Below, piece after piece: positions 1 to 12,500 of a stretch of 64,000 nucleotides of DNA (its first letter is position 1; each line of letters opens with the position of its first letter). The notes below the pieces were generated by a model, which was not told where the DNA came from, did not search any database, and worked only from the letters and a program-made list of their open reading frames with translations. The stretch comes from Silene conica (taxonomy: Eukaryota; Streptophyta; Magnoliopsida; Caryophyllales; Caryophyllaceae). Location: assembly GCA_029255685.2 (NCBI GenBank), contig CM055318.2, forward strand, positions 935,001 through 999,000. Reading direction: 5' to 3'. Position numbers and translations under genes: made by a program.

Positions 1-36
1 TGGCCTCACCCTCAGAGGGGTGACTTACGTGATTCG

Positions 37-144
<108 letters not shown>

Positions 145-234
145 GCATCTGTTCTATTTACATGTATGAACATACTCATCTACATACAACAATAGACAAT
201 ATGGTTTAAGACAAATTAATTCTAGTGTCCTAAG

Positions 235-765
235 GTTTGTATTTGTTACAATCCCCATATTTGGAGTCGCTTTTTCAGTTATAGAGTTCGATGCATTTTT
301 GACGTTCTCAAAAACGTTCTTCTAGTTTTGCATAAGTCTATGGAACCATATTTACCGATTCATGTGCATGTCTAGGACCATGTTGCTCTTGCCATGGTGA
401 TTACTAAAAGTAGCTAATTTTGAAGGAGATGATTATCGCAATATTAGTTGCTAAGAGTACACCAATAAGTAGGGTTATACCCCCTCCAACAAAGTTGGGC
501 ATTATGAGTCCGTAACATAGAAGTGCCACCGCAACTCCATTAATTATGAGTACGACAATCCCCCCTGTTGTCGTTGGAGGCGTGGGAAATTTAACATGAC
601 ACATCGTTTGAATAGTTAAGAGTAAAAAGGCAATCCCCACTTTTGGCGTCATTTTTTGACATAACACGATACATTTTTTCCTATCTCACCAATTTTCTTT
701 AGGCTGTCCAGGACGGCACTGCGATCACCAGAAGACCCTGACATAATGATTGAAGAAGTTGACAT
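235..765 (-). pseudogene. Small multi-pass membrane protein family, copy A (unit 1), broken, with a partial second copy behind it
   Basis: I do not recognise this family. On the minus strand an N-terminus starting MSTSSIIMSGSS at 765 leads into the family segment KKIGEIGKN. A one-base shift then puts the rest into the frame of the open stretch 667-404, which contains TPKVGIAFLLLTIQT, FPTPPTTT and a tail rich in I, V and L. Three hydrophobic segments suggest a small membrane protein of about 120 residues. About 20 bases beyond its end, the minus strand (about 385-235) repeats the N-terminal half of the family with two in-frame stops, so a second copy once followed in tandem. The duplication junction at about 636 falls inside this gene. 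It looks like a host gene remnant; function unknown. Confidence 0.6.
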
Positions 766-2060
766 AAACTACGCAAAAACTTAATCTATGTTACTCAGAC
801 ACGTTTTAGAAGTATCCGACTCGATAAAAAATTAAGGATTTATTTCCTCAATACTTCGTAAGAGATAAAAGTAAATGAAACGGAAGGAGATCCATGTCAA
901 ATTTTAATAAAGTCCCTTCAAAATCATTTCTACACCATTTCCCGACTTGAAATAGTCCCTTCAAGTCATAATGAAGAAGTGATTTGAGATTGTGCCGTCG
1001 AGTCCCAAATGAAGAAGTGACTCAATAAAGAAGATTCATGTCAACAAGACCCTCCTCTAAAAAATTTCTACACCATTTGTTTTAATATTGTACGAAAGAA
1101 TGTATGAGTGAACTATACAAAAGATTGTAACCCAAAATTATTCAAATTTAATAAAAAATATTTTTCTATTTGCCATTTTTGTTAAAAGATTATTCACTAC
1201 GTGGTTTTTGGTGATGCTTATATTAATATATTTGATTAAATTGAAGAATAAGTACACAATTACACATATATTTGATTATATTAAAGAAAATGACTCAATT
1301 CTCGAAATAAACATTCATATATATAAAAAATAAATTATCGATATATGCAGTTAGTTTAAGTTGTATATACCTCGAATAATCCGAAATTCTTGAGATTTAC
1401 TGGACCTTTTTTGTCTGGTAGAAATGTTGTAGGTAGTATAAACTTGCATATCAAGTGTTTTTTAATTGGTATTCACTTTATTATATTGGAAACTTTATAT
1501 ATAGACTACATAGGGAGAATGACACTTATTCAATTGTTTTAAATTAAATATGCTCGTGCAAAAAGCAATCTAATTGCATGACAAAATCTTGGAATAAATA
1601 CAAGAGCACGGTCAAATCTATACATAATAATGGCAAATGAATACTATGGATCTCTTATCTCAAACCATTCAATCCGTGACATATTACGCACATTTGAAAA
1701 ACAATGATGATCGGAAGATTCTGGTACTATCCTGAATGTCTGAATGTCTGGAATAAATACTCACACTCATCAGAAGATTCAAATCGAGATATTGTTTAAC
1801 TTTGTCATTAGTTAAGAATTAAATCGATTAGTTAAGAATTAAATCGAGGTATTGTTTTTGCTTAAACCACAACCAGATGTTATAATAAAAAGATAAGATT
1901 GAATTCACCCGCACACCTGTCCAAGGAATACAAATATAAAGCTTATTGAAACAAAATTCTATAGTACGGACAATAAAATTAACATTAAACTAAATTAAAC
2001 ACATACTTGTATCGATGAATTGGATACAATATTTTAAGTTAAAACACAACTATTAGATAA
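636..2060. repeat. Duplicated block 1, unit 1 (partner 48773-50168)
   Basis: From the end of copy A at about 636, the sequence is nearly identical to unit 2 from about 48773 until the MULE insertion at 2071. It contains the 5' end and upstream region of copy A. Differences are scattered substitutions and short indels, for example around 1725-1750, where unit 1 has a short extra stretch. Left of 636 the two units are only paralogous, not near-identical. That sharp drop marks the junction. Confidence 0.85.
1290..1640 (-). promoter_or_regulatory. Shared upstream module of the membrane-protein family (copy A)
   Basis: This block occurs again in inverted orientation upstream of copy B (about 4440-4760), in the same orientation upstream of copy C (about 6055-6280), and at the matching places in unit 2. 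Conserved words include GGTATATACAACTTAAAC, a TATATATA run, and GCTTTTTGCACGAG (minus-strand sense for copy A). Conservation of the upstream region alongside the coding part suggests the duplication units carried their promoters with them. The exact promoter position is inferred. Confidence 0.5.
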
Positions 2061-2070
2061 TTCTTTGTAA
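2061..2070. repeat. Target-site duplication of the MULE at 2071-4200
   Basis: TTCTTTGTAA occurs on both sides of the insertion (2061-2070 and 4201-4210) and once at the uninterrupted site in unit 2 (50169-50178). The match of 9 to 10 bases is the size expected for Mutator-type elements. Confidence 0.9.
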
Positions 2071-4200
2071 GAGTCGAGTTCAAATGAGTCCACATCTTCG
2101 GTTGAGTCCTTGAGTCCTAATCTATACCATTGGATCAAAACAAAATTAATGACTGAGATTAAAATCAAGGAAACACTCACCCAACATGCATTTAATGTTT
2201 TGTCTCTCATAATTTCAATTCTCCATTTAGCTAATTAATTTTCTCTCATAATTTTAACTTCTAATTATTCATTTTTTAGTTTTAAAAACTTATGAGTGTA
2301 ACTCTAATATTTTACGAGTGTAACTCTAATATTGTATTAATATAACTTTGATATTTTTAATGCGATTTTTGATATAAAAATTTATGAGTATAAATCAACT
2401 GTTTCATGCGTGTAACTCTATCATTTTAGGCGTGTAACTTTATTATTTTAAGCGTGTAACTCTATTATTTTAGGCGTGTAACTCTATTATTTTAGGCCTG
2501 TAACTGTATTGTTTGAGGCGTGTAACTCTATTATTTTAGGTGTGTAACTCTATTGTTTTAGGTGTCTAACTCTAATATTGTACTAATATAACTTTGATTT
2601 TTTTAATCCGATTTTTTATATAAAAATGTATGAGTATAAATCAACTGTTTTATGCGCGTAACTCTATTGTTTTAGGCGTGTAAGTCTATTGTTTTAGGCG
2701 TGTAACTCTATTGTTTTAGGCGTGTAACTCCATTGTTTTAGGCGTGTAACTCTATTATTTTAGGCGTGTAACTCTATTGTTTAAGGCGTGTAACTCTATT
2801 GTTCTAGGTGTGTAACTCCACTATTTTAGGCGAATAACTCCATTGTTTTAGGCGTGTAACTCCATTGTTCTATTGTTGAAAGTCCATTGTTCTATTGTTG
2901 AAAGTCCATTGTAAATCCTTAGAGCAACTTGTGTACCTCTATTGTTGAAAGTCCATTGTTCTATTGTTGAAAGTCCATTGTAACTCCATAGCAATACACG
3001 TGGGACTTCATACTATTAATTTGTGTAATTCCTTAGAGCAACTTGTGTAACTCCATTCAATTACTTGTGTAATTCTATACAATTATCTGTGTAACTCTAT
3101 AGAATAATTTATGTAACTCCATAAAACAATCTGTGTAACTCCATAAAATAATTTGTGTAACTCCATGGAAACACCCTTATAACTCCATCAAGTAATTTAT
3201 GTAACTCCTTAGAACAACTTGTATAAGTCCATATAATAACTTGTGTATCTCCATATAATAATTTATTTGGTTTGAATAGAGGAACTTTATGGTTTATTAC
3301 CACAAAACAACCAAAATATAATCTATTAGTATAACTTCAAGGTTCGAATAGTGTAACTCCATGGTTTGAACAGTCGAACTCCATGGTTTGAATAGTGTAA
3401 GTCCACTTATTTCTTCAAACTTGAAAATAAAATTTAAACAAAAAAGTCAAATTTACGAAATAATAAAACTGAACACAAGCCAAAAAAAATAAGCAGATCT
3501 GAGACAGAAAAAAAAAATGTAGATCTCATGTAAAAAAACGCAGATCTAAGACCAGTAGACCACCATATTTACACTTAAAATAAATAAAAATATATCTAAA
3601 AAGACGAGATTTGAAAACCCAAGTTACATTTTCACAACAAACATAACACAATATTATAAAATTAAATGGTGATGATATAGACCTAGATCTGAAAAAATAT
3701 CATTAAAAAACATACCACTCAAGTAATACAATATTAAAGAACCATACTTTCAGTCGAAAAATATAAAAAACGAACAAAAGCAACAATAAAAAATAAAAAC
3801 AAGGAAATATAAATCTAGCACTCTGTCAGATTCCCTCCATTATCGCGATTACGAGACTTCAATAGTTCCGTCAGGTCTCCTTTCTCTTGCTCCTTGTTCC
3901 TGTTTCAAAGATTTTTTTTTTTTTTAAAAAGAGACTCAGATCTGATACATGAGAAAAAATGGAGTTAGAGAGAGAATTGTTATTGATGGAGGCAAGGAAA
4001 TGAATGAGGGATGAATGAGAACAGTAATAGGAAATCTAATACGACATTGGAAATTACAATTATGAGAGACAAGTCAGTTATTGCATATTTGGTGGGTTTT
4101 TTTGTTTTAATCTCAGCCATCCATTTAAGTTAGATCTAAGGGTTGGTATATTAGGAGTCAAGGACTCAACACTAGGGGTGGACTCATTTGATCTTGATTC
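2071..4200. mobile_element. Non-autonomous Mutator-like element (2.1 kb) with minisatellite cargo
   Basis: The ends are imperfect inverted repeats of about 65 bases. The left end reads GAGTCGAGTTCAAATGAGTC, and the reverse complement of the right end reads GAATCAAGATCAAATGAGTC. A perfect 9-10 base target duplication flanks the element, and unit 2 has the empty site. No transposase or other convincing reading frame is present. The interior holds two families of short tandem repeats (2395-2870 and about 2880-3420) and then AT-rich sequence to the right end. It inserted after the segmental duplication, since only unit 1 has it. Confidence 0.88.
2395..2870. repeat. Minisatellite, about 22-base period, inside the MULE
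   Basis: The repeat unit is close to GGCGTGTAACTCTATTGTTT. Some twenty imperfect copies run in direct orientation, with variation mainly in the last bases. It grades into shorter degenerate repeats built on GTAACTCCAT down to about 3420. The interior appears to be non-coding. Confidence 0.85.
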
Positions 4201-4988
4201 TTCTTTGTAATATTTCTATATCAAGTTCATCGATACAAGTATGTGTTTGGATTAATTTACCATTAATATAAAACTGTTATAATGTAGTAATATATGTTTT
4301 ACCTCTTGTTAAATTCAAATTTACCATTAATTAAAATTTCCTTTAAAAACGAGCGGAGATCAATTCTGATTAATTAAGTTCCGTTTAGTTCAATTCGATG
4401 TGTTTCGGTTAAAAAAAAAAAGCTATGATGAAAGGTAATCATTTGTCATTATTATTTATAGATTTGCATGTGCTCTTGAATTTATCCGAAGATTTTGTCA
4501 TGGAAGTAAATTGCTTTTTGCACGAGTGTATTTAATTTGTAACAATTGAGTAACTGTCTATATATAAAGTTTCCAATATAATAAAGTGAATAACAATTGA
4601 AAAACACTTGTTATGCAAGTTTATGCTACGGTTCACTAAATCCCAAGAATTTCGGATTATTCGAGGTATATACAACTTAAACTAACTGCATATAGCGATA
4701 ATGTATTTCTCACATATATGAATGGTTATTTCGAGAATTCAGACATTTTCTTTAATATAATCAAATATTCACAAATTGGTTGTTGGTGGAACGGAGTATG
4801 ATTAAGCCAACTTTTAGTGTAGTACTCCGTATTAGAGGTAGCCTTATTCCAAACTTAAATGAAGATGTTTGTGTCTGCGTTTCGTATCATAGGCTTCAAA
4901 TTCAATGGTTAATAATTTCATCTTGCCGTGTCGGATTGTTCTAAAACGTGTCGGAGTAACATAGATTATTAAAGTTTTGGAGCGGTTT

Positions 4989-5382
4989 ATGTCAACTTTT
5001 TCTCTCATTATGTCAGTGTCTTGTAGTAATCACAATGTTGTCATGGACATGGACATGAATGGGAAAACCTGGTTGCATAAACTTATTTACAGCTCCAAGA
5101 AAGTTGTTGAGATAGTAAAAAATGCATTGTACTCTATCATGGAAAAAGTAACCCCAAATTTGGGAATTGCATTTTTGGTGTTAATTATCTAGACAATTAG
5201 TAAGCTCAGATTTGCCTTCAACAACGAGAGATGGAATAATGCTACTCAAAGTAATTGGAATTATGGTAGCATTGCTGCTTTAGGGAGTTGTAATTCCCAA
5301 GTCTGTTGGAGGGCGTATCGCCTTATTTATTGGTGTTTTATTAGTATTATGGGTTCCAATAATTATCACCTTCGCAAATAAG
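4989..5382 (+). pseudogene. Small membrane protein family, copy B (unit 1), broken
   Basis: The reading frame opens with MSTFSLIMSVSCSNHNVV and contains KKVVEIVKNALYSIMEKV and TPNLGIAFLVLII, aligning with copies A and C. It then meets a TAG where other copies have a Q codon. A one-base shift further on recovers the family C-terminus, with the words PSTTRDGIMLLK and VGGRIALFIGVLL. A second stop lies inside the second hydrophobic segment. Copy B is inverted relative to A and C, and its upstream region is an inverted copy of theirs. The start of a further tandem copy (5386-5430) follows and fuses tail to tail with copy C. Function unknown. Confidence 0.6.
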
Positions 5383-5442
5383 GTACTTGTAGTAATCACA
5401 ATGGCAAAAGTAACATGGTCCTAGACATGTAAACCTACTTTG

Positions 5443-5835
5443 TGAAGGAGATGATTATCGAACCCAAGATGCTAAGAGAACACCGATAAGTAATTCGATA
5501 TATCCTCCAACAAACTTGTGCATTATGAGTCCAAAAGTAGAAATGTCATCGCATGCAATTCCATTCATTCTGAGTATCACTATTCCCTCTGTTGTCGTTG
5601 GAAGTGTGGGAAAGTTGACATGACATATTGTCTTGATAGTCAGCACCAAAAACGCAATCCCCAATTTTGGGGTAACTTTTTCCATGACATAATACAATGA
5701 ATTTTTTCCTATCTCACCAATTTTCTTTAGGTTGTGCATAAGTGTATGCAACCTTCTTTGCCCACTCATGTTCGTGTCCAGGACATCATTGTGATCACTT
5801 CAAGATCCTGACATAATGATTGAAGAATTTGACAT
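5443..5835 (-). pseudogene. Small membrane protein family, copy C (unit 1), probably broken
   Basis: The frame from 5835 reads MSNSSIIMSGS and then meets TGA where copy B has a Cys codon. Beyond it, an open stretch with an internal Met at 5769 (MSGQRRLHTLMHNLKKIGEI) continues through TPKLGIAFLVLTI, FPTLPTTTEGIVIL and VGGYIELLIGVLL, then ends early relative to copy A. If translation can start at the internal Met, a shortened protein of 104 residues with three hydrophobic segments is possible. I consider decay more likely, because every copy in the window is damaged. Not a family I recognise. Confidence 0.55.
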
Positions 5836-6290
5836 AAACCGTGCAAAAACTTTAATCTATCCTACTCAGACACGTTTTAGAAGTATCTGACTTGCCAAAA
5901 TGAAAATTATTAACCATCATATTTGAAGCCCTTGAACAAAATGCAAACATTTTCATTCATGTTCGGATTAAGGCTATTTAATTAATACGGAGTACTCAAC
6001 TAAAAGTTCGCTTAACCATACTCCTTCCCAACAACAACCAATTCGTGAATATTTGATTATATTAAAGAAAATGTCTGAAATATCGAAATAACCATTCATA
6101 TATGTGAAAAATAAATTATCGTTATATTCAGTTAGTTTAAGTTGTATATACCTCGAATAATCCGAAATTCTTGAGATTTAGTGGATCATTTTTGTATGGT
6201 AGAAATGTTGTAGCTAACATAACTTACATATCAAGTGGTTTTTAATTGTTATTTAGTTTATTATATTGGAAAGTTTATATATAGTTGATG

Positions 6291-7740
6291 TGTGTCTTTT
6301 ATATAGACGTTTGTTATATCTTTGACACACATTTCTATGCAAATATCGTAGTTTTTAGCTATATTTTGTCCTGAATAGACTACCTTGGGGTTGTCTAGTT
6401 ATTTGTGCAGGAACGACTCAGAAGTGGTGAAAACTAGTCCCGTAATTGTTCCTTGAGTATGCAAGTAGGGGATAGAAGAGTTTGGAGCAAAATAGGGTCA
6501 CCTCTAGAAGCGTGAAGCTGTTTTGGAAGCTAATATCACGTTTAAAGTGTTGAGCATTGCAGGAATGGTCGATCGAGGGGATCTTCGGAGCTAAAGTGGT
6601 CGATCGAGTAGACTGTGGATGCATAAATGGTCGATCGAGTAGAAAAGCAGTCGATCGGGTAGATGTTGTAGTCGCTCGAGTAGATTGCGCAGGAAAGTAG
6701 TCGATCGAGTAACTATAAAGTACTCGATCGAGTAAACGCATCTGGAAAGAAATTAGACTTCGTTTAGTATTTGTGTCTTATTAGAGTTCTTATTTAAGTC
6801 AAATGAAGATTATCTCTACTATATAAAGAGAGGTAATTACGTAGTTTTAGATATCAATTTTCAGCATCAGTTTTACGAGACGCATTGAGACAGGTATATT
6901 TTGAGCATTAGTTTACGTTCTTAATTCCGGATAGCAAAGCTTGTAATCTTTCTTCCCTTCGTTTTATTTTTATAGTTACTCTAGCTATCAAAACACGTCT
7001 CGGTGATCATCAACGCTCATCCAATGCCTACGTGCTACTCAAGCCAACCTGACAAAACCTGCTCTCTATATGATCGGAAATATCATATTGATCATCATAT
7101 GCCATCCTGGATATTGGTGACAACACACAACACCAAACACATCAGTTTCAATATACGTAAACATATAAACAGTCAATGATAATGAAATTTATTACGTAAG
7201 GCACATATTACGATGAATTAATATATCGTTTACCTTCTGGTAACGTGACACACCCAGTCGTACCCAACACCACAACACAACCTGACTACTCGGACACACT
7301 CAATCGTACTCAAAACACAAGGTGTCGGGGATGCACCCATGACACCGGGCCCGAGAGCTACTCGTGGTCCCCTGCCAGACGTTGTGTCTCGCCACACGTG
7401 TCCCTCTAAATTCGAGTCATTAATGTGCACATCGCTTTTGGAGAGGGAAGCTCTAAGAGGGAACTCAAGCGGATGACGGTCTCTGAACCGTTTTCTGTCT
7501 CTACAACAACCTCCACAATTATCGTCACCACTATCGGTAACACAATAAAGACAAAGCACAACCACCAAAACCATTCCTTATACGATATGATAACCAACAT
7601 ATAAGAATCATGCTTATTCACAAATCTCGTCTCTTGTATCGTTCATACTCATCAATCCATTTAACATTATCATTAACTACATTCATTAATTATTAGCCAT
7701 TATTACCGATTACTCAACTAGTGTCCATTATAACTAAATA
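6291..7740. other. Retroelement-like non-coding sequence, no gene seen
   Basis: I see no credible coding region here. The first part (about 6291-7010) has the feel of LTR or leader sequence and contains a cluster of TCGATCGAGT motifs. The rest (7010-7740) is compositionally mixed and also occurs in unit 2. The short open frames in it do not look like proteins. The assignment to a retroelement is inferred from texture and is weak. Confidence 0.35.
6569..6733. repeat. Cluster of seven TCGATCGAGT-type palindromic motifs (unit 1)
   Basis: Seven copies of TCGATCGAGT or one-base variants (TCGATCGGGT, TCGCTCGAGT, TCGATCGAGG) lie about 20-30 bases apart with unrelated spacers. The core TCGATCGA is self-complementary. 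The unit 2 partner (52537-52683) has lost part of the cluster. The same motif is clustered inside the copia element at 14841-15172. Confidence 0.85.
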
Positions 7741-7743
7741 TCT

Positions 7744-9585
7744 TGTGGGGAATAAAACGCGTATTCACCCTAAAATTGCAGGATTATAATGAAAAATACA
7801 ACTGTGAATATCGTCATAAGATTAAAAAGCATGAGAAAAGGAGTACAACCTTTAGTCCTCGCGCAAAAGGCCTAAGAACAGGAATTAACACAAATTCCCT
7901 CCTATAACTTGCACCCAAGACTTAGTTTGAGACGTGGCCGCGTGTGCTAGAAATCCTCTCCAACTGCCTTGCAATATTGGGAGAGCTAATGAGTTTTAGA
8001 TGTGAGATCTGAGGTTTTGGGAGAAGAATGCTCTCAAAACCCTAATTTTTCTTGAGAATTGTTTAAGCAGTGAAACAAGAGTAGTCCCACAAAAGGAGAA
8101 GTCTCTTCCTTTTGTAATACTGGCCGGCCGAAATAGGGTTTGGGTAGGAGTGGGCTTTCCACTCTTACCTTATCCCAATGCGTGATTCGACCCAATTAGC
8201 TATTATTTATTCGCGGGTTTAATTTATAAATCGTAACATGTTATCAGTTATTAATACAGTCGATATATTAATAATGGTCTGATAAAATACGATATTGTAT
8301 AATTACCTAAATTAATATAACTGTTTATATTAATTCGCGAATACAATATTTAATTAAATATATAACTGTTTATATTTAATTTACGAATTAAACATGTAAT
8401 CCGTATTAGCTAAAATTATTTAATCCGTATTAAATAATAATCTCAACATCTTATTGACTAATTTAATAGTCAATACCTCTGACTAACTGTTTAGTCATAT
8501 CCGGCAAAATGTGACTGTATTTTCATACCTTCACATCTCTCAAACGTGTCCTATAGGTGTGACGTATAGGGACCAGTTGATCACCGCCATCCGTATGACA
8601 ATAACGTCAAACTTATCTAGCAAGCCAACCGTTATTGATAAACGTGGATCAACTGGTAATAATACAAAAGTATGCCCTTGTGATCCTTAAAGAGATTTAA
8701 TAAGTCATTGTACTTAATTGTCAAGGACACCAGCCCCAACAATCTCCCACTTGTCCGTACAAGGGTATGTGCAATGACGTTATCACACTACATGTGGAGG
8801 ACACAATCTCCAACAAACTCCCACTTGTCCGTACAAGTGTAGGTGCGATAACCGAATCTCATATCCTTTTAAAATTTCTCCCACTCAATGTAAGACAATT
8901 TGCAAATCCGCATTCGCAAAGGTCGTATCTCACAAGCGATCTGTATCAAGAGTGGTTTCCCCGACTAGAGAGTAACTTAACTGATAAAACGAATCTGTAT
9001 TCGAGCATGGCCATGCATTTCAGTTACTACTCCTCGAGTGGCCCTGAGAAATGATAAAATCCTGATAAGGGTTTGGATATTTCCCTCAACTCGAATCCTG
9101 CCGATATCGCCCAGCATGAAATAACCCAGAAAAAATCCTCTTGGCCCCTGTTACGGTGACCGTGGGAAAGAAACCAAAGTTACCCAAAATCTGTCTTAAT
9201 CTCAGGAGACAGTTGAAGGTCAAAAGACTCGACTCTAAGGAACACTATGGAGGTCCTATCCACGACCCGGCACCCAATGTTATAAAACATTTAGGACTCC
9301 ATAACGTTATCACGGGGTGTCCTACGAGATATCCGTATAACTCGCCTTTGTGATTGGTCAGTCATCCACGTGACTTATGGCTCGTTGAACCCACCATCAA
9401 CCAACGTCACAAAATGATTACCTGAGTTATCAGCTCAAGTGGGTAATCAAGGACCAAAACGAAGTAATGTTAATCAGTTCACTTTGTGGTGTTCAAAATT
9501 GGCGTACAATTCCACATGAAAAACAAAACATTTTATATCATAACAATAAGGTTGAATAGAGTACACGAGAAAATGAATTATTACA
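7744..9585 (-). repeat. Copia element 3' LTR
   Basis: On the plus strand it begins TGTGGGGAATAAAACG and ends GAATTATTACA, so in the element's sense it starts TGTAATAATTC and ends CCCCACA. It is 1842 bases long and almost identical to 15262-17103. The short open frames in both copies are mirror images of each other and are not genes. Confidence 0.95.
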
Positions 9586-12500
9586 TGAATTCATAAAAGA
9601 GTACTACAACTTAGGAACACATCTAATGCCCATGGAATGAATGTGCCCTTCATGCTTATCACGTGGTAATGCTTTAGTGAGAGGATCAGCTATGTTGTCA
9701 TCCGTAGCGATCTTATCAATTAATATCTTCTTTTACGCGGACTCAGTTGTAGAATCTGCTATAACACTTTGTTTAGAACTTTTCCAGCTGACAGCAGCGC
9801 CATTAAGAGTAAAAACGAATCCAGACTGAGATTTCGAGTCATCTCGATCCGTTTGGAAGCTAGCATCTGTGTAACCCGTGGCGCAGAGCGTTGAGTCGCC
9901 TCCAAAAGTCAATCCCCAATCTTTAGTCCTCCGTAGGTACTTAAGAATGTTTTTCACGGCCATCCAGTGTTGTTCACCTGGATGAGCTTGGAATCGACTT
10001 GTCATACTCAATGCATATGCAACGTCAGGACGTGTGCATATCATGGCATACATGATCGATCCTATTGCCGAGGCATAAGGAATCCGACTCATGCGCTCTT
10101 TCTCTTCCAATGACTTAGCTTCTTGAGTCTTGCTCAAGTGAAGCCCAGGAGTTATAGGAAGGAACCCCTTCTTGGAGTTCGTCATGCTGAATCTCTCTAG
10201 AATCTTCTCTATATAAGACTCCTGACTGAGAGACAACATCCGTCGTGATCTATCCCTGTAGATACGGATGCCCAAAATTCTTTGTGCCTCTCCCAGATCT
10301 TTCATCTGGAAATGGTTTTTCAACCATGCTTTAACCGAAGATAAGAGAGGTATGTCATTCCCAATCAAGAGTATGTCATCGACATACAGTACTAGGAATA
10401 CAATCTTACTCCCACTCGACTTGATATAGAGACATGGTTCCTCGACTGATCGAATGAACCCATTCTCTTTTATCACTTGGTCGAAGCGATGATTCGAACT
10501 CCGCGATGCTTGCTTAAGTCCATAGATGGAACGCTTAAGCTTGCAAACTTTCTTAGGATGTGCTGGATCGATAAAACCCTCGGGTTGTACCATGTACAAC
10601 TCTTCCTCCAAATAACCGTTTAAGAAGGCGGTTTTAACGTCCATTTGCCATATTTCATAGTCATGAAATGCGGCGATCGCTAAGATAATCCGAATGGAAC
10701 GAAGCATGACTACGGGTGCAAAGATCTCATCGTAGTGCAAGCCTGGCACTTGGGTGAAACCTTTAGCAACTAGTCTAGCCTTATGGATATCTTGTTGTCC
10801 TTCCACGGCATGCTTTATCTTGTAAAGCCATTTGCATTGAAGGGGACGTACCTTTGCAGGTAGGTCCACAAGATCCCACACGTTGTTCTCATACATGGAG
10901 TCCATCTCGGATTGCATGGCTTCTAGCCATAGCTTTGAGTCAGAACTGGTCATGGCACCTTTATAGGTTGAGGGTTCATTACCCTCTAGAAGTAAGATGT
11001 CATCCATATCATGTTTCTCGAAATGTATCTGTCCGGAGGAATGGAGACTCTTCCCGACCTCCTTGGTTCCTCAGGAATATCTACCGCAGCCTCGGTTGAA
11101 GGAACTGTTTCCTCCAATGGTTGCTCGGCAGTTGGTTCTTGAACCTCCGATAACTCGAAGGTTCTATTACTCGACTTGTTCTCGAGAAATTCTTTCTCTA
11201 AGAACGTCGCACTAGCCGCAACAAAAACACGTTGTTCGGTAGGCGAGTAGAAGTAATGACCAAACGTTCCCTTTGGATAGCCTATAAAGTATGTCTTGAC
11301 CGATCGCGGGCCGAGCTTATCCTCGTGTCTCCACTTGACATAAGCCTCGCAGCCCCAAACCCGAATAAATGACAAGTTAGGGACCGTTCCCTTCCATAGC
11401 TCGAATGGAGTCTTGTCAACAGCTTTAGACGGACTTCGGTTAAGTATTAGAGCGGCTGACAAAAGAGCATAGCCCCACAATGAATCAGGCACAACGGTGT
11501 GACTCATCATGGATCGAACCATATCAAGTAAAGTTCGATTTCTCCGTTCGGACACACCATTTAATTGTGGTGTTCCAGGTGGAGTTAACTGTAGCACGAT
11601 CCCACAGTCTTTAAGGTGTTGATCAAACTCGTGTGAAAGATACTCACCACCACGATCCGAACGTAGTGCTTTAATCTTTCTACCCAGCTGGTTCTGTACC
11701 CGATTCTGGTATTCTTTGAACTTGTCAAAGGATTCACTTTTATGTTTCATCAAGTAGACATAGCCATATCTACTCAAATCATCCGTGAAAGTGATGAAAT
11801 ACCTATAGCCTTCTCGTGCGTTGATCGACATAGGCCCACATACGTCCGTATGTATGAGTCATAATAGGTCGGCAGCGCGCATTCAAACACCTTTGAAGGA
11901 AATACGAGTCATTTTGCCGATGAGACATGATTCACACGTGCCATATGATTCGAAATCAAAGGGCGATATAGCTCCATTCTGTATGAGCTGTTTTACGCGT
12001 TTCTCATTTATGTGTCCCATACGACAGTGCCATAGGTAAGTTTGATCTTTGTCACCTACCTTTAATCTTTTATTATTCACATGTAATATCTCGGTAGTTT
12101 GATCTAAAACATAAATTCCATTCATGGAAACTGCCTTGCCATAAATCATATTGTGTAAGGAGAAAATACAGCTATTATTCTCTATTACAAATGAAAAGCC
12201 GAGTTTGTCAAGTGCAGAAACTGAAATAATGTTTTTGGATAAACTAGGAACATAATAACAGTTATATAAAAATAACTCGAATCCACTTGGAAGCTGGATT
12301 ACGTATGTTCCCTTCGAGACTGCAGCCACACGTGCTCCATTCCCGACACGCAGGTCCACCTCACCCTTGGTTAGGGGTTCTTGGTTTCGGAGGCCCTGCA
12401 CATGATTACATAGATGAGAACCACAACCAGTATCAAGTACCCAAGTTCCGCAACTTGCATGATTAATCTCAATCATGTGAATAAAAGAAGAAGAAGACAT

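Larger units (their letters stand above)
4211..7740. repeat. Duplicated block 2, unit 1 (partner 50179-53681)
   Basis: It is nearly identical to unit 2 across copies B and C of the membrane-protein family and the retroelement-like sequence behind them. Unit 2 has small indels relative to it, for example within the TCGATCGAGT cluster. The match ends at 7740, where the copia insertion begins. Confidence 0.88.

Noticed and set aside
7230-7621. Two overlapping minus-strand open frames of 71 and 114 residues, repeated in unit 2 at 53171-53562
   Set aside because: The residue content is odd, no family is recognised and the frames overlap each other in repeat-like sequence. Their presence in both units follows from the duplication alone.
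8767-9353. Two plus-strand frames repeated at 16285-16871
   Set aside because: They lie in the two LTRs of the copia element, antisense to it, and repeat because the LTRs are the same.
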